Source: an uncultured Oscillibacter sp. (GTDB taxonomy: Bacteria; Bacillota; Clostridia; Oscillospirales; Oscillospiraceae). From it: a DNA stretch of 64,000 nucleotides. Both the position numbers and the translations under genes were made by a program. Shown piece by piece: positions 26,529 through 35,368 of this stretch. Numbering within the stretch: the stretch's first letter is position 1; each line of letters opens with the position of its first letter. The notes under the pieces are model-generated. The model had not been told where the DNA came from and did no database searches. It was given only the letters and a program-made list of their open reading frames with translations. The stretch spans positions 74,096-138,095 of the forward strand of contig CAJTZL010000002.1 of assembly GCA_910583695.1 (NCBI GenBank). The letters are read 5' to 3'.

Positions 26529-27245
26529 TTACTCCCGGACAATCGTCCCCACCTTCTCGCCGCAGAGGGCCCGGACGATGTTCTCGGGGTCCTTCAGCGC
26601 GAAGAGCAGAACGGGGATGTGATTGTCCATGGAGAGGGACGTGGCCGTGGTGTCCATGACCATCAGGTGCTGGGCCAGCACGTCGTCATAGCTGATGGTG
26701 TCGTATTTCACTGCGTCGGGGTCCTTTACCGGGTCGGCGGAGTACACGCCGTCCACGTTCTTCGCCAGCAGGATGACCTCCGCGCCGATCTCGGCGGCCC
26801 GGAGGACGGCGGCGGTGTCCGTGGAGAAGAAGGGATTGCCGGTGCCGCAGCCGAAGATGACCACCCGCCCCTTCTCCAGGTGCCGGATGGCTCGGGAGCG
26901 GATGTAGGGCTCGGCAATGGGGCGCATCTCAATGGCCGTCTGGACCCGGACGGGGATGCCCTTCTGCTCGCAGACGTCGGCCACGGCCAGACAGTTCATG
27001 ACTGTGGCCAGCATGCCCATATGGTCCGCCCGGGTGCGCTCCATGCGGCCTCCGCCGTCCTTGGCGCCCCGCCAGAAGTTGCCGCCGCCCACCACCAGTC
27101 CGATCTGAACGCCCATGTCCAGGCATTCCTTCACCACGTCGCAAACCCGGCCGATGACCTGGAAGTCCAGCCCGGTCCGCTTGTCTCCGGCCAGGGCCTC
27201 GCCGCTGATTTTCAGCAGCACCCGCCGGTATACAGGTTTTGTCAT
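26529..27245 (-). CDS. pyrH: UMP kinase
   Basis: Amino-acid-kinase-fold enzyme converting UMP to UDP, first gene of this operon inside the window. It has 238 residues. Motifs: RVLLKISGEALAG, VVGGGNFWRGA, FGCGTGNPFFSTDTAA, LAKNVDGVYSADP. RBS GGGAGG. In many Firmicutes rpsB-tsf precede pyrH; here a divergent dipeptidase gene does, so the operon has been cut off from them. Confidence 0.96.
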   Translation of the reverse strand: MTKPVYRRVLLKISGEALAGDKRTGLDFQVIGRVCDVVKECLDMGVQIGLVVGGGNFWRGAKDGGGRMERTRADHMGMLATVMNCLAVADVCEQKGIPVRVQTAIEMRPIAEPYIRSRAIRHLEKGRVVIFGCGTGNPFFSTDTAAVLRAAEIGAEVILLAKNVDGVYSADPVKDPDAVKYDTISYDDVLAQHLMVMDTTATSLSMDNHIPVLLFALKDPENIVRALCGEKVGTIVRE

Positions 27246-27352
27246 CGCGTGACCTCCCTTTTCCGATATCCGTCGTTCGTTTGGGATTTTACAGTGATTT
27301 CTATTTTAACGTATTTTTCCGCTTTTGCATAGGGGGTAGACGAGATTTTCCG

Positions 27353-27402
27353 AAAAAAAGCCGGGGACCCTCTTGCATCTCCGGCTTCCTTTGGAATACA
27401 AT
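27353..27402. promoter_or_regulatory. Dipeptidase promoter (+) overlapping an orphan terminator hairpin (-)
   Basis: On the plus strand TTGCAT (27373-27378), 18 bp, TACAAT (27397-27402) precedes the dipeptidase start by about 40 bp. The same stretch, read on the minus strand, contains AAGCCGG...CCGGCTTTTTTT (27353-27387), a stem followed by seven T, with no minus-strand gene ending there. Confidence 0.55.
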
Positions 27403-27443
27403 AAAGCCCCCGACTCTGCCGCCGGGGCGAAAGGAGCCTTGCT

Positions 27444-28415
27444 ATGATCTTTGACGGACATTCCGATCTTCTCTACGACGTGACCCGCCGCCGTCTGGCG
27501 GGAGAATCCCATGTACTGGAGCACCATCACCTGGACCGCCTCCGCCGGGGCGGAATTGAAGGACTGGTTCTGGCCCTCTGGTACGGCCGGGGCCAGGGGC
27601 AGACTTTCTGGGAGGGCGTCCCCGGGGCGGAGAGCGCCGCCCACCGGCTGGAGGTCATGCTCTCCTGTGCCCAGGCGGAGTTCGCCGAGTGCCCCTGGCT
27701 GGCAATAGTCCGCACGGCCCGGGAGGCGGAGGCCGCCCGGGCGCAGGGAAAGCTGTACGCCTTCCTGGCAATCGAGGGCATGGAGGCCCTGGAGCACCCG
27801 GAGGAGCTGGACCGCCTGTCCTCCCTGGGTCTTCGGCTGGGGATGCTCACCTGGAACGAGGAGAACCGCTTTGCCGCCGGGGCTTCCCAGGACCCCGCCA
27901 AGGGCCTGACGGACCCGGGCCGCCGGGTCCTCCGGCGGATGGAGGACCTGGGAATGCTCCTCGACGTCTCCCACCTGAACAGCGGCGGCTTTTGGGAGGT
28001 CCTGCGGCTGGCCCGCGGCCCGGTGATCGCCTCCCACTCCAACTGCCGGGCACTGTGCGATATTCCCCGGAACCTCACCGACGAACAGCTCCGGGCCATC
28101 CGGGACAGCGGCGGGGCAGTGGGCGTGAACGCCTACAACAACTTTGTCCATGAGGACCCGGAGCGGCAGACGGCGGAAACCCTGGCTCTCCACGCCGCCC
28201 ACATGGCGGAGGTCATGGGGGTGGAGCACGTGGCCTGCGGCTTTGACTTCTGTGAGTTCATGGGCTCTCCCGGCAACGAAGCGGTCCGGGGGCTGGAGGA
28301 CTGCGGCCGCGCCGGGGCCTTCCTGGACTGCCTGGAGCGGCTGGGGATGAGCCCGGCGGAGCGGGCGATGATTTCCCGGGAAAATCTCCTGAGAATTTTC
28401 CGGGAAACGCAATAA
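27444..28415 (+). CDS. Membrane-dipeptidase-type peptidase, family M19
   Basis: Zinc dipeptidase of the renal-dipeptidase family, 323 residues, with no signal peptide, so probably cytoplasmic. Metal ligands fit DGHSDLLYD (HxD, residues 4-6), IEGMEAL (Glu about 113), and the two His in LDVSHLNSGGF and VIASHSNCRAL, followed by RNLTDEQLRAI and CGFDFCEFMG. RBS AAAGGAG. Monocistronic. Substrate range unknown. Confidence 0.92.
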   Translation: MIFDGHSDLLYDVTRRRLAGESHVLEHHHLDRLRRGGIEGLVLALWYGRGQGQTFWEGVPGAESAAHRLEVMLSCAQAEFAECPWLAIVRTAREAEAARAQGKLYAFLAIEGMEALEHPEELDRLSSLGLRLGMLTWNEENRFAAGASQDPAKGLTDPGRRVLRRMEDLGMLLDVSHLNSGGFWEVLRLARGPVIASHSNCRALCDIPRNLTDEQLRAIRDSGGAVGVNAYNNFVHEDPERQTAETLALHAAHMAEVMGVEHVACGFDFCEFMGSPGNEAVRGLEDCGRAGAFLDCLERLGMSPAERAMISRENLLRIFRETQ

Positions 28416-28423
28416 AATTACCA

Positions 28424-28452
28424 TTGTATTCCGGAGGGAAATTCACTATACT
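28424..28452 (+). promoter_or_regulatory. Promoter of galK-galT
   Basis: TTGTAT (28424-28429), 17 bp, TATACT (28447-28452), 31 bp before the galK ATG. Confidence 0.65.
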
Positions 28453-28482
28453 GGACAGGACTAGAAAAAGGAGGCGGAACTC

Positions 28483-29772
28483 ATGTATTCCTGCAATCAA
28501 CTGCTCCAAGCCCTGGAGGCGGGCCAGTGCGACGCCCCCCTTGCCGCCGTTTACACCTCCGGGGGGCTGACCCAGGCCCGGGCCCGGGCCCTTCACGTCA
28601 CCCAGGCCCTGGCGGACGCCTTCGCTCCCAAGGGCACCGCCGCCCTGTTCAGCGGCCCCGGCCGCACAGAACTGGGCGGCAACCACACGGACCACCAGCG
28701 GGGCCACGTCCTCTGTGCCAGCGTGGACATGGACATGCTGGCCTGCGCCGCCCCCAACGGGCTGAACGTCATCCGTGTCCAGTCCGAGGGCTATCCCACC
28801 CTGGAGGTGGACCTGACGGACCTCGGCCCCCGGCCCGAGGAGACCAACACCTCCGCAGCCCTGGTCCGGGGCGTAGCGGCGGGCGTCGCTCAGCGGGGCT
28901 ATGCCGTCGGCGGCTTTGACGCCTGCGCCGTGTCCAACGTCCTCTCCGGCTCCGGCCTCAGCTCCTCCGCCGCCTATGAAATCCTCATCGGCAACATCAT
29001 CAACCACTTCTTCTGCCAGGGGAAGCTGGACGCCATCGAGCTGGCGAAAATCGGCCAGTACGCCGAAAACGTCCACTTCGGCAAGCTCAGCGGCTTGATG
29101 GACCAGATGGGCTCCTCCGTAGGCGGCGCGGTGGCCATCGACTTCGGCGACGCCGCGAATCCGGTAGTCCGGCCCATCTCCTACGACTTCGCCCTCTCCG
29201 GCCACGCCCTCTGCATCGTAGACACCGGGTCCGACCACAGCGCCAAGCACCTGACGGAGGACTACTCCAATATCACCCGGGAGATGCGCTCCGTGGCGGT
29301 CCATTTCAGCAAGCAGCTGCTCCGGGAGGTCCCCGAGGCGGACTTCCGGGCCGCCATCCCCGCCCTGCGGCGGGAGTGCGGCGACCGGGCCATTCTCCGA
29401 GCTCTCCACTTCTACGACGACGACCGCCGGGCCGTCCAAGAGGCGGACGCCCTGGAGCAGGGGGACTTTGCGGGCTTCCTGACCCTGGTGAACGCCTCCG
29501 GCGTATCCTCCTCCCTGCACCTCCAGAACACCTGGTCCACAGCGGACCCCCGGCAGCAGGCCATTCCCCTGGCCCTGGCCTTCGGCCGGGAGCTGCTGGA
29601 GGGAACCGGGTCCATCCGGGTCCACGGCGGCGGCTTTGCCGGGACCATCCAGGCCTTTGTCCCCCTGGAGAAGCTGGAGTCCTTCCGCTCCGGCATGGAG
29701 GCCCTGCTGGGCCCCGGCATGTGCCATGTCCTCCGGGTTCGCCCCCAGGGCGGCTGTGTGGTGGTGGCCTGA
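28483..29772 (+). CDS. galK: Galactokinase
   Basis: First enzyme of the Leloir pathway: galactose plus ATP to galactose 1-phosphate. It has 429 residues, slightly longer than the usual 390-400. Motifs: substrate loop GPGRTELGGNHTDHQ (residues about 62-76; classical galactokinases read GRxNxIGEHTDY, so this is a divergent subgroup), GHMP ATP loop SGSGLSSSAAYEI, and C-terminal GGGFAGTIQAFVP. It sits directly upstream of galT, which supports galactose specificity over related GHMP kinases. Confidence 0.9.
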   Translation: MYSCNQLLQALEAGQCDAPLAAVYTSGGLTQARARALHVTQALADAFAPKGTAALFSGPGRTELGGNHTDHQRGHVLCASVDMDMLACAAPNGLNVIRVQSEGYPTLEVDLTDLGPRPEETNTSAALVRGVAAGVAQRGYAVGGFDACAVSNVLSGSGLSSSAAYEILIGNIINHFFCQGKLDAIELAKIGQYAENVHFGKLSGLMDQMGSSVGGAVAIDFGDAANPVVRPISYDFALSGHALCIVDTGSDHSAKHLTEDYSNITREMRSVAVHFSKQLLREVPEADFRAAIPALRRECGDRAILRALHFYDDDRRAVQEADALEQGDFAGFLTLVNASGVSSSLHLQNTWSTADPRQQAIPLALAFGRELLEGTGSIRVHGGGFAGTIQAFVPLEKLESFRSGMEALLGPGMCHVLRVRPQGGCVVVA

Positions 29773-29832
29773 GCAATCCTTCCCCGGCCGAAAGCCTTTG
29801 AAACAACACTGTGTAAAGAAAGGGACAACATC

Positions 29833-31323
29833 ATGGTCAACGAAGCCGTATCCAAGCTGGCCTCTTACGCTCTGCGGACGGGGCTGATTGAGGAAAGCGA
29901 GTACATTTGGGCCATCAACACGATTCTGGACATATTGCGCATCGACGGCTATGCCCACCCCGGGCAGGACTGGGGAGAGACGGAGCTGGCCCCCGTGCTG
30001 GAGGAGCTGCTGGACGACGCCCATGCCCGGGGCGTTCTGGTGGAAAACTCCGTGGTTTACCGGGACCTCTTCGACACGGAGCTGATGGGCCGCCTGACCC
30101 CTCGCCCGGCCCAGGTCATTGCGAACTTCCAGGCGCTCTACGCCCGGGATCCCAAGGCCGCCACGGACTGGTACTACCAGTTCAGCCAGGACACCAACTA
30201 CATCCGCCGGGACCGCATCGCCAAGGACATGCAGTGGAAGTCTCCCACGGAGTACGGGGACCTGGACATCACCATCAACCTCTCCAAGCCGGAGAAGGAC
30301 CCCAAGGCCATTGCCGCCGCCCGGGACCTCCCCGCCTCCGACTACCCCCGCTGCCAGCTCTGCGCGGAAAACGAGGGCTACGCGGGCCGGGTGAACCATC
30401 CCGCAAGGCAGAACCACCGGGTGGTGCCCATCACCATCAACGGCTCCCCCTGGTTTTTGCAGTACTCCCCCTATGTCTATTACAATGAGCACTGCATCTG
30501 CTTCAACAGGGAGCACACCCCCATGAAGATTGACCGGGCCTGCTTCGGCAAACTCCTGGACTTCGTCCGGCAGTTCCCCCACTACTTCGTGGGCTCCAAC
30601 GCGGACCTGCCCATCGTGGGCGGCTCCATCCTGGCCCATGACCACTTCCAGGGCGGGCGCTACACCTTCGCCATGGAGACGGCCCCGGTGGAAACGCCCT
30701 TCACCTTCCCCGGCTTTGAAGACGTGGAGGCGGGCATTGTCAAGTGGCCCATGTCCGTGGTCCGGATTTCCTCCGGAGATTCGGAGCGACTGATCGACCT
30801 TGCCGACAAGATCCTGGGCAAGTGGCGATCCTACACCGACGAGGCGGCGGTCATCCTGGCCGAGACGGAGGGCGTGCCCCACAACACCATCACCCCCATC
30901 GCCCGGCGGCGGGGTGAGAAGTTCGAGCTGGATCTGGTCCTCCGGAACAACCTGACCACAGAGCAGTACCCCCTGGGCCTCTATCACCCCCACGACGAGC
31001 TCCACCACATCAAAAAGGAAAACATCGGCCTTATTGAGGTCATGGGTCTGGCGGTGCTGCCCGCCCGGCTGAAGGAGGAGCTGGCGGCGGTGGCGGAGGG
31101 CCTTGCCAGGGGCCTGGACCTCCGGGCGGACGAAAAGACCGCCAAGCACGCCGACTGGGCGGAGGCCTTCGCCCCCAGCTATGCGATCACGGCGGAAAAC
31201 GCCCTGGAGATTGTCCAGAAGGAAACCGGCCTGGTCTTCGCCCAGGTCCTGGAACACGCCGGGGTCTATAAGCGAACAGCGGAGGGCAGGGAAGCCTTCC
31301 TCCGGTTCCTGAACGCCGTCTGA
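29833..31323 (+). CDS. galT: UTP/UDP-glucose--hexose-1-phosphate uridylyltransferase, class II
   Basis: Second Leloir enzyme, exchanging Gal-1-P with UDP-glucose. It has 496 residues, the long Firmicute class II form. The conserved centre reads VGSNADLPIVGGSILAHDHF, with HDHFQGG in place of the classical HPHxQ active site, preceded by NEHCICFNREHTPM. It is 60 bp after galK in one transcript; a strong hairpin follows. galE is not in the window. Confidence 0.95.
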   Translation: MVNEAVSKLASYALRTGLIEESEYIWAINTILDILRIDGYAHPGQDWGETELAPVLEELLDDAHARGVLVENSVVYRDLFDTELMGRLTPRPAQVIANFQALYARDPKAATDWYYQFSQDTNYIRRDRIAKDMQWKSPTEYGDLDITINLSKPEKDPKAIAAARDLPASDYPRCQLCAENEGYAGRVNHPARQNHRVVPITINGSPWFLQYSPYVYYNEHCICFNREHTPMKIDRACFGKLLDFVRQFPHYFVGSNADLPIVGGSILAHDHFQGGRYTFAMETAPVETPFTFPGFEDVEAGIVKWPMSVVRISSGDSERLIDLADKILGKWRSYTDEAAVILAETEGVPHNTITPIARRRGEKFELDLVLRNNLTTEQYPLGLYHPHDELHHIKKENIGLIEVMGLAVLPARLKEELAAVAEGLARGLDLRADEKTAKHADWAEAFAPSYAITAENALEIVQKETGLVFAQVLEHAGVYKRTAEGREAFLRFLNAV

Positions 31324-31343
31324 TTCCCGATTCCCCGCCGTTC

Positions 31344-31375
31344 AAACGCCCTGCCGGTCTTGCCGGCGGGGCGTT
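31344..31375 (+). terminator. Terminator of galK-galT
   Basis: Hairpin with arms AAACGCCCTGCCGG and CCGGCGGGGCGTTT and a four-base loop, 20 bp after the galT stop. Confidence 0.8.
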
Positions 31376-31383
31376 TCCCCATC

Positions 31384-31412
31384 TTGACATCGGCAGGATT
31401 CTATATTATGAT
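31384..31412 (+). promoter_or_regulatory. Promoter of ilvD
   Basis: TTGACA (31384-31389), 17 bp, TATGAT (31407-31412). The 60-base leader holds a small CCGGGC/GCCCGG hairpin (31440-31454) just before the ribosome site; it is too short for a T-box or leader-peptide attenuator. Confidence 0.8.
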
Positions 31413-31473
31413 TAAAATCCAGCTAAACAGCCGATTTTCCCGGGCAAAGCCCGGACACATAGGAGGCAAGCAC

Positions 31474-33141
31474 ATGAAAGATTTCAGCCGCAACGTCACC
31501 CAGGGCATCGAACGGGCCCCCAACCGCTCTTTGTTCTATGCCCTGGGCTACACCAAGGAGGAGCTGGAGCGCCCGCTCATCGGCGTGGTCTGCTCCTATA
31601 ACGAGATTGTCCCGGGCCACATGAACCTGGACAAAATCGCCGAGGCCGTCAAGGCCGGCATCCGGGCCGCCGGGGGCACGCCGGTGGAGTTTCCCGCCAT
31701 CGCCGTGTGCGACGGCATCGCCATGGGCCATGTGGGCATGAAGTACTCCCTGATCACCCGGGACCTTATTGCCGACTCCACCGAGGCCATGGCCATCGCC
31801 CACCAGTTTGACGGGCTGGTGATGATCCCCAACTGCGACAAGAACGTTCCCGGCCTTCTCATGGCCGCCGCACGGCTGAATATCCCGGCAATATTTGTCT
31901 CCGGCGGCCCCATGCTGGCGGGACGGCTGAACGACGGACGGCGCACCTGCCTGAGCCATATGTTTGAGGCCGTGGGCAGCTACTACGCCGGGAAGCTGGA
32001 TGAGGAGGGCGTGGAGGACTATGAAAACAATGCCTGTCCCACCTGCGGCTCCTGCTCCGGCATGTATACCGCCAATTCCATGAACTGCCTGACGGAGGCC
32101 ATCGGCATGGCCCTCCGGGGCAACGGCACCATCCCCGCCGTCTGGTCCGCCCGGCTGCGGCTGGCCAAGCACACGGGCATGAAGATCATGGAGCTGGTGG
32201 AAAAAAGCATCCGCCCCCGGGACATCATGACCGAGGCGGCCTTCCACAATGCCGAAACGGTGGATATGGCCCTGGGCTGCTCCACCAACACCATGCTCCA
32301 CCTCCCCGCCATCGCCCACGAGTGCGGCATTGCGCTGGACCTGGACATGTCCAATGAGATCTCCAGCCGGACCCCCAACCTCTGCCATCTGGCCCCTGCA
32401 GGGGACACCTACATGGAGGACCTGGAGGGCGCGGGCGGCGTTTACGCCGTCATGAAGGAGCTGACCAAGAAGGACCTCCTGGACACCTCTTTGATGACCT
32501 GCACCGGAAAGACCATTGCCCAGAACCTGGAGGGTGTGGAGAATCGGAACCCGGAGCTCATCCGCCCCATGGAAAATCCCTACTCCCAGGACGGCGGCAT
32601 CGCCGTGCTGAAGGGCAATCTGGCCCCGGAGGGCTGCGTGGTGAAGCGCTCCGCCGTTGCTCCGGAGATGATGACCCACACCGGCCCCGCCCGGGTCTTT
32701 GACTGCGAGGAGGACGCCATTTCCGCCATCTACGCCGGGAAGATCGTGGCCGGGGACGTGGTGGTTATCCGCTACGAGGGCCCTAAGGGCGGCCCCGGCA
32801 TGCGGGAAATGCTGAATCCCACCTCCGCCATCTGCGGCATGGGCCTGGGGGAGCGCGTGGCCCTCATCACCGACGGCCGCTTCTCCGGCGCGACAAGAGG
32901 CGCCTCCATCGGCCACGTCTGTCCCGAGGCGGCCCAGGGCGGTCCCATCGCCTTTGTGGAGGACGGGGACACCATTTCCATCGACATCACAAAATGCTCC
33001 ATCTCCCTGGAGGTGGACGAGGCTGTTCTGGCGGCCCGGAGGGCCAAATGGGTCTGCCCGGAACCCAAAATCAAGACCGGCTACGCCGCCCGTTACGCCA
33101 AGCTCGTCACCAGCGCCGCCCGGGGGGCGGTCCTGGAATAA
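31474..33141 (+). CDS. ilvD: Dihydroxy-acid dehydratase
   Basis: Iron-sulfur enzyme for valine, leucine and isoleucine synthesis, dehydrating dihydroxy-isovalerate and -methylvalerate. It has 555 residues from the ATG behind AGGAGG (MKDFSRNVTQGIERAP). Cluster and metal motifs: MIPNCDKNVPGLLMAAAR, NACPTCGSCSGMYTANSMNC, and C-terminal LITDGRFSGATRG and GHVCPEAAQGGPIA. No other ilv or leu gene is beside it. Confidence 0.97.
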   Translation: MKDFSRNVTQGIERAPNRSLFYALGYTKEELERPLIGVVCSYNEIVPGHMNLDKIAEAVKAGIRAAGGTPVEFPAIAVCDGIAMGHVGMKYSLITRDLIADSTEAMAIAHQFDGLVMIPNCDKNVPGLLMAAARLNIPAIFVSGGPMLAGRLNDGRRTCLSHMFEAVGSYYAGKLDEEGVEDYENNACPTCGSCSGMYTANSMNCLTEAIGMALRGNGTIPAVWSARLRLAKHTGMKIMELVEKSIRPRDIMTEAAFHNAETVDMALGCSTNTMLHLPAIAHECGIALDLDMSNEISSRTPNLCHLAPAGDTYMEDLEGAGGVYAVMKELTKKDLLDTSLMTCTGKTIAQNLEGVENRNPELIRPMENPYSQDGGIAVLKGNLAPEGCVVKRSAVAPEMMTHTGPARVFDCEEDAISAIYAGKIVAGDVVVIRYEGPKGGPGMREMLNPTSAICGMGLGERVALITDGRFSGATRGASIGHVCPEAAQGGPIAFVEDGDTISIDITKCSISLEVDEAVLAARRAKWVCPEPKIKTGYAARYAKLVTSAARGAVLE

Positions 33142-33209
33142 ACGCTTTCCCGGAACATCCATGGGCCGCGGCTTGATGCCGCGGCCCCGCCTGCATAAGG
33201 AGGGTTGAC

Positions 33210-33740
33210 ATGCAACTGGAATTGGCGGTCCTGGACTGGATGCAGCTCCATCTCCGCTGTGAGCTTCTGGACCGGCTGATGCCCTTCGTCAGCGGACTCA
33301 GCAATCACGGCGAAATCTGGATTCTCTGCGCCGCCCTGCTTCTCCTCATCCGGCGGCAGCGGGCCTGCGGCCTCTCCGCCGCCTGCGCCCTGACTCTGGA
33401 CCTGATCGCCTGCAACATCGTCTTAAAGCCCTTCATCGGCCGAATCCGGCCCTTTGCCTTCCGTCCGGACCTCTCCCTGCTGGTTTCTCCGCCGGGGGAC
33501 GCATCCTTCCCCTCCGGACACACGGCGGCGGCCTTTGCGGTGGTCTTCGCACTGAAAACCGCCGGAAGCCCCCTGTGGCGGCCGGCCCTGGCCCTGGCCG
33601 CCGTCACGGCCTTCTCCCGGCTCTATCTCTACGTCCACTGGCCCACCGACGTTCTGGCGGGCATCCTGCTGGGAACCGCCGTGGGCTGGGCCGGGGCAAA
33701 GCTGGCAGGGACCCTTCTCAAAAAACCAAAACAGACCTGA
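33210..33740 (+). CDS. PAP2-family phosphatase
   Basis: A 176-residue membrane phosphatase, possibly an undecaprenyl-diphosphate or phosphatidate phosphatase. About five membrane helices. The three-part signature is intact: KPFIGRIRPF, SFPSGHTAAAF, and SRLYLYVHWPTDVLAG. RBS AAGGAGG. It is 68 bp after ilvD and ends in a strong hairpin, so it may be co-transcribed with ilvD. Substrate not determinable. Confidence 0.9.
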   Translation: MQLELAVLDWMQLHLRCELLDRLMPFVSGLSNHGEIWILCAALLLLIRRQRACGLSAACALTLDLIACNIVLKPFIGRIRPFAFRPDLSLLVSPPGDASFPSGHTAAAFAVVFALKTAGSPLWRPALALAAVTAFSRLYLYVHWPTDVLAGILLGTAVGWAGAKLAGTLLKKPKQT

Positions 33741-33744
33741 ACGA

Positions 33745-33772
33745 AGCCCCGGACCCTGTTGGGTCCGGGGCT
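33745..33772 (+). terminator. Terminator after the PAP2 gene
   Basis: Perfect 12-bp stem AGCCCCGGACCC/GGGTCCGGGGCT with a four-base loop; no T-run follows. Confidence 0.7.
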
Positions 33773-33804
33773 GATTGACGTCATCCGTAAAAAGTACCAG
33801 AAAC

Positions 33805-33820
33805 GCAGCCTCCCGGCTGC
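33805..33820 (-). terminator. Possible terminator of the Cys-rich protein gene
   Basis: On the minus strand GCAGCC-GGGA-GGCTGC is followed within 15 bases by TTTTT. The rest of 33773-33935 shows no gene. Confidence 0.4.
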
Positions 33821-33935
33821 CGCCGCTCCGGCCCGGTTTATTACCGGACTGCCGGAGCGCGCGCCCTCTTCTGCACGCTTTTACCAGCTATGAGGTCCCT
33901 GCTGGCAGTTCCCTCAAGCCTTCGGGAAATGCAGC

Positions 33936-34136
33936 TCAGCAGCAGGGAGCGGGGGTGCAGTTGTTGTTGCAGCCGCAGTTGCAGTTGCAGCCGCCGCAGT
34001 TGCACCCACAGTTGCACCCGCAGCTGCACCCGCCGGTGCTTCCGCCCCAGCTGTTGTTTCCGCAGCAGCACCAGACGATGATCAGCAGGATGATGATCCA
34101 GCAGCAGTTTCCGCCGCCAAAACCGTTATTGCACAT
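33936..34136 (-). CDS. Small Cys/Gly/Asn-rich membrane-anchored protein
   Basis: A 66-residue protein starting at the ATG seven bases after AGGAGG (MCNNGFGGGNCC); the longer open frame has no ribosome site. One short hydrophobic segment (WIIILLIIVW, residues 13-22) is bracketed by CC and CCC, followed by GNNSWGGSTGG and a run of CxC and CxxxC repeats to the C-terminus. About 19 of 66 residues are Cys. I recognise no family. The layout loosely recalls small sporulation or coat proteins with one helix, and the Cys repeats suggest metal binding or disulfide cross-linking. These are inferences; the AGGAGG and clean start make it likely to be expressed. Confidence 0.7.
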   Translation of the reverse strand: MCNNGFGGGNCCWIIILLIIVWCCCGNNSWGGSTGGCSCGCNCGCNCGGCNCNCGCNNNCTPAPCC

Positions 34137-34263
34137 GATGAAACCTCCTGAGAGATGTAGACCGAATCGGAGCGGTCTCAGTTCATCATATGCCCTCCGC
34201 CCGGGGAGGTGACTAAAGAAAAGGCCGCCCGCAAGGACTCCCTCCAACAGGCGGCAAATGGTT

Positions 34264-35343
34264 TTACAAGCGCCAGTTCAGCACCGGCGGAGCGGCGTCC
34301 CGCTCAAACTGGGTGAAAACCCCCTTGTCCATCAGGCGCTGAGCCAGCGTCTGTCCCGTACCGGAAACCTGGCCCTCCAGGGCATAGTAAGAGATATAGA
34401 CCAGCTCCGCCCGGAGGAAGGGGTCCCGCCGGAGCATGGCCGCCTCCCCCTCCGTCAGAAGGCCCGCGCCCTGGGCCCGGGTCAGGGCATCGGACAGGTC
34501 CGTGTTGGCGGCGGAGCTGTAGCCCAGGGCCCGGAGGACAAACTCCGTATACTGCCGGGCGTTCACCGGGCTGGAGGGCCGGAACTCCGTGGCGCTGTAC
34601 CCATTGGTGTATCCCTTTTCAAAGGCGTAGCCCACATATTTCGCCCCGTTGGTGCCGCTTTGCACATCACGGAAGGGACAGTTCCCGTTCCAGGCCAGGG
34701 CTTCGTTCTCCTCCCCCAGCACCCGGATGAACATGATGAGGGCCTGAAGCCGGGTGGGAGCCGCCTCCAGGTCAAAGCCCTGGCCATAGCCGGTGAAGCT
34801 GCCCTGGAAGAGATGCATGGCTTTCAGGGCGGCGGCCATGGCATTGTAGTCCGTAGAGGTGGACTCGAAGAAGGTGCATCCCCCCTGCCAATCCACCACG
34901 GCGGTCTTGCTGGTGACGACAAAATTGGCGGCGGTGTCCTCCGCCACCAGATAGCGGTGCCGGAGCGCCAGCTCTCCCCCGCTGGGGAGCACCGTCCCGT
35001 CGGTCGCGTCCACCACCGCACCGGAGGAATAACTCACTTGCCCGCTTCCCGCCAGCAGCAGCACTCCGTCCCCGGTGGACGCTTGCAGCATATCATCCTG
35101 CTTCAGGCGGCTCTCCGTCCAGGAAGCGGCCGTCCCGGCAGCGGAGCCTCCGCCGGTTTCCGGGAGGGTCCCTCCGGCGCTGTCCAGGCGGGCACTGACA
35201 GCGGCGTCCACCTTATTGGCAAACGTTCCGTTGAGATAGGACAGCGATGCCAGCGGGTCTGCGGCGTCCCCGGCGGCGGAGGCCCAGACGACCGCTGCCG
35301 CCAGCACGCACAGCGGAAACAGGATGAGGAATTTTTTCCGCAT
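34264..35343 (-). CDS. Secreted protein with S-layer-homology domain
   Basis: A 359-residue exported protein. The start is the ATG behind AAAGGAA (MRKKFLILFPLCVLAAA); the signal peptide is cleaved about residue 25. An N-terminal region of unknown fold (about 30-190) precedes a C-terminal SLH-like region (about 225-340) with PFRDVQSGTNGAKYVGYAF, NGYSATEFRPSSPVNARQY and a partial third repeat. SLH domains bind pyruvylated wall polymers. It follows rex by 26 bp on the same strand and may share its transcript. Confidence 0.8.
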   Translation of the reverse strand: MRKKFLILFPLCVLAAAVVWASAAGDAADPLASLSYLNGTFANKVDAAVSARLDSAGGTLPETGGGSAAGTAASWTESRLKQDDMLQASTGDGVLLLAGSGQVSYSSGAVVDATDGTVLPSGGELALRHRYLVAEDTAANFVVTSKTAVVDWQGGCTFFESTSTDYNAMAAALKAMHLFQGSFTGYGQGFDLEAAPTRLQALIMFIRVLGEENEALAWNGNCPFRDVQSGTNGAKYVGYAFEKGYTNGYSATEFRPSSPVNARQYTEFVLRALGYSSAANTDLSDALTRAQGAGLLTEGEAAMLRRDPFLRAELVYISYYALEGQVSGTGQTLAQRLMDKGVFTQFERDAAPPVLNWRL

Positions 35344-35368
35344 GAGGATTCCTTTCTCCGCTTCCCTG

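Noticed and set aside
28258..31257. A 999-codon open frame antisense to galK and galT
   Set aside because: Shadow frame across two clearly real plus-strand genes.
31413..31473. T-box or leader-peptide attenuator before ilvD
   Set aside because: The leader is about 60 bases with one small hairpin and no run of branched-chain codons.
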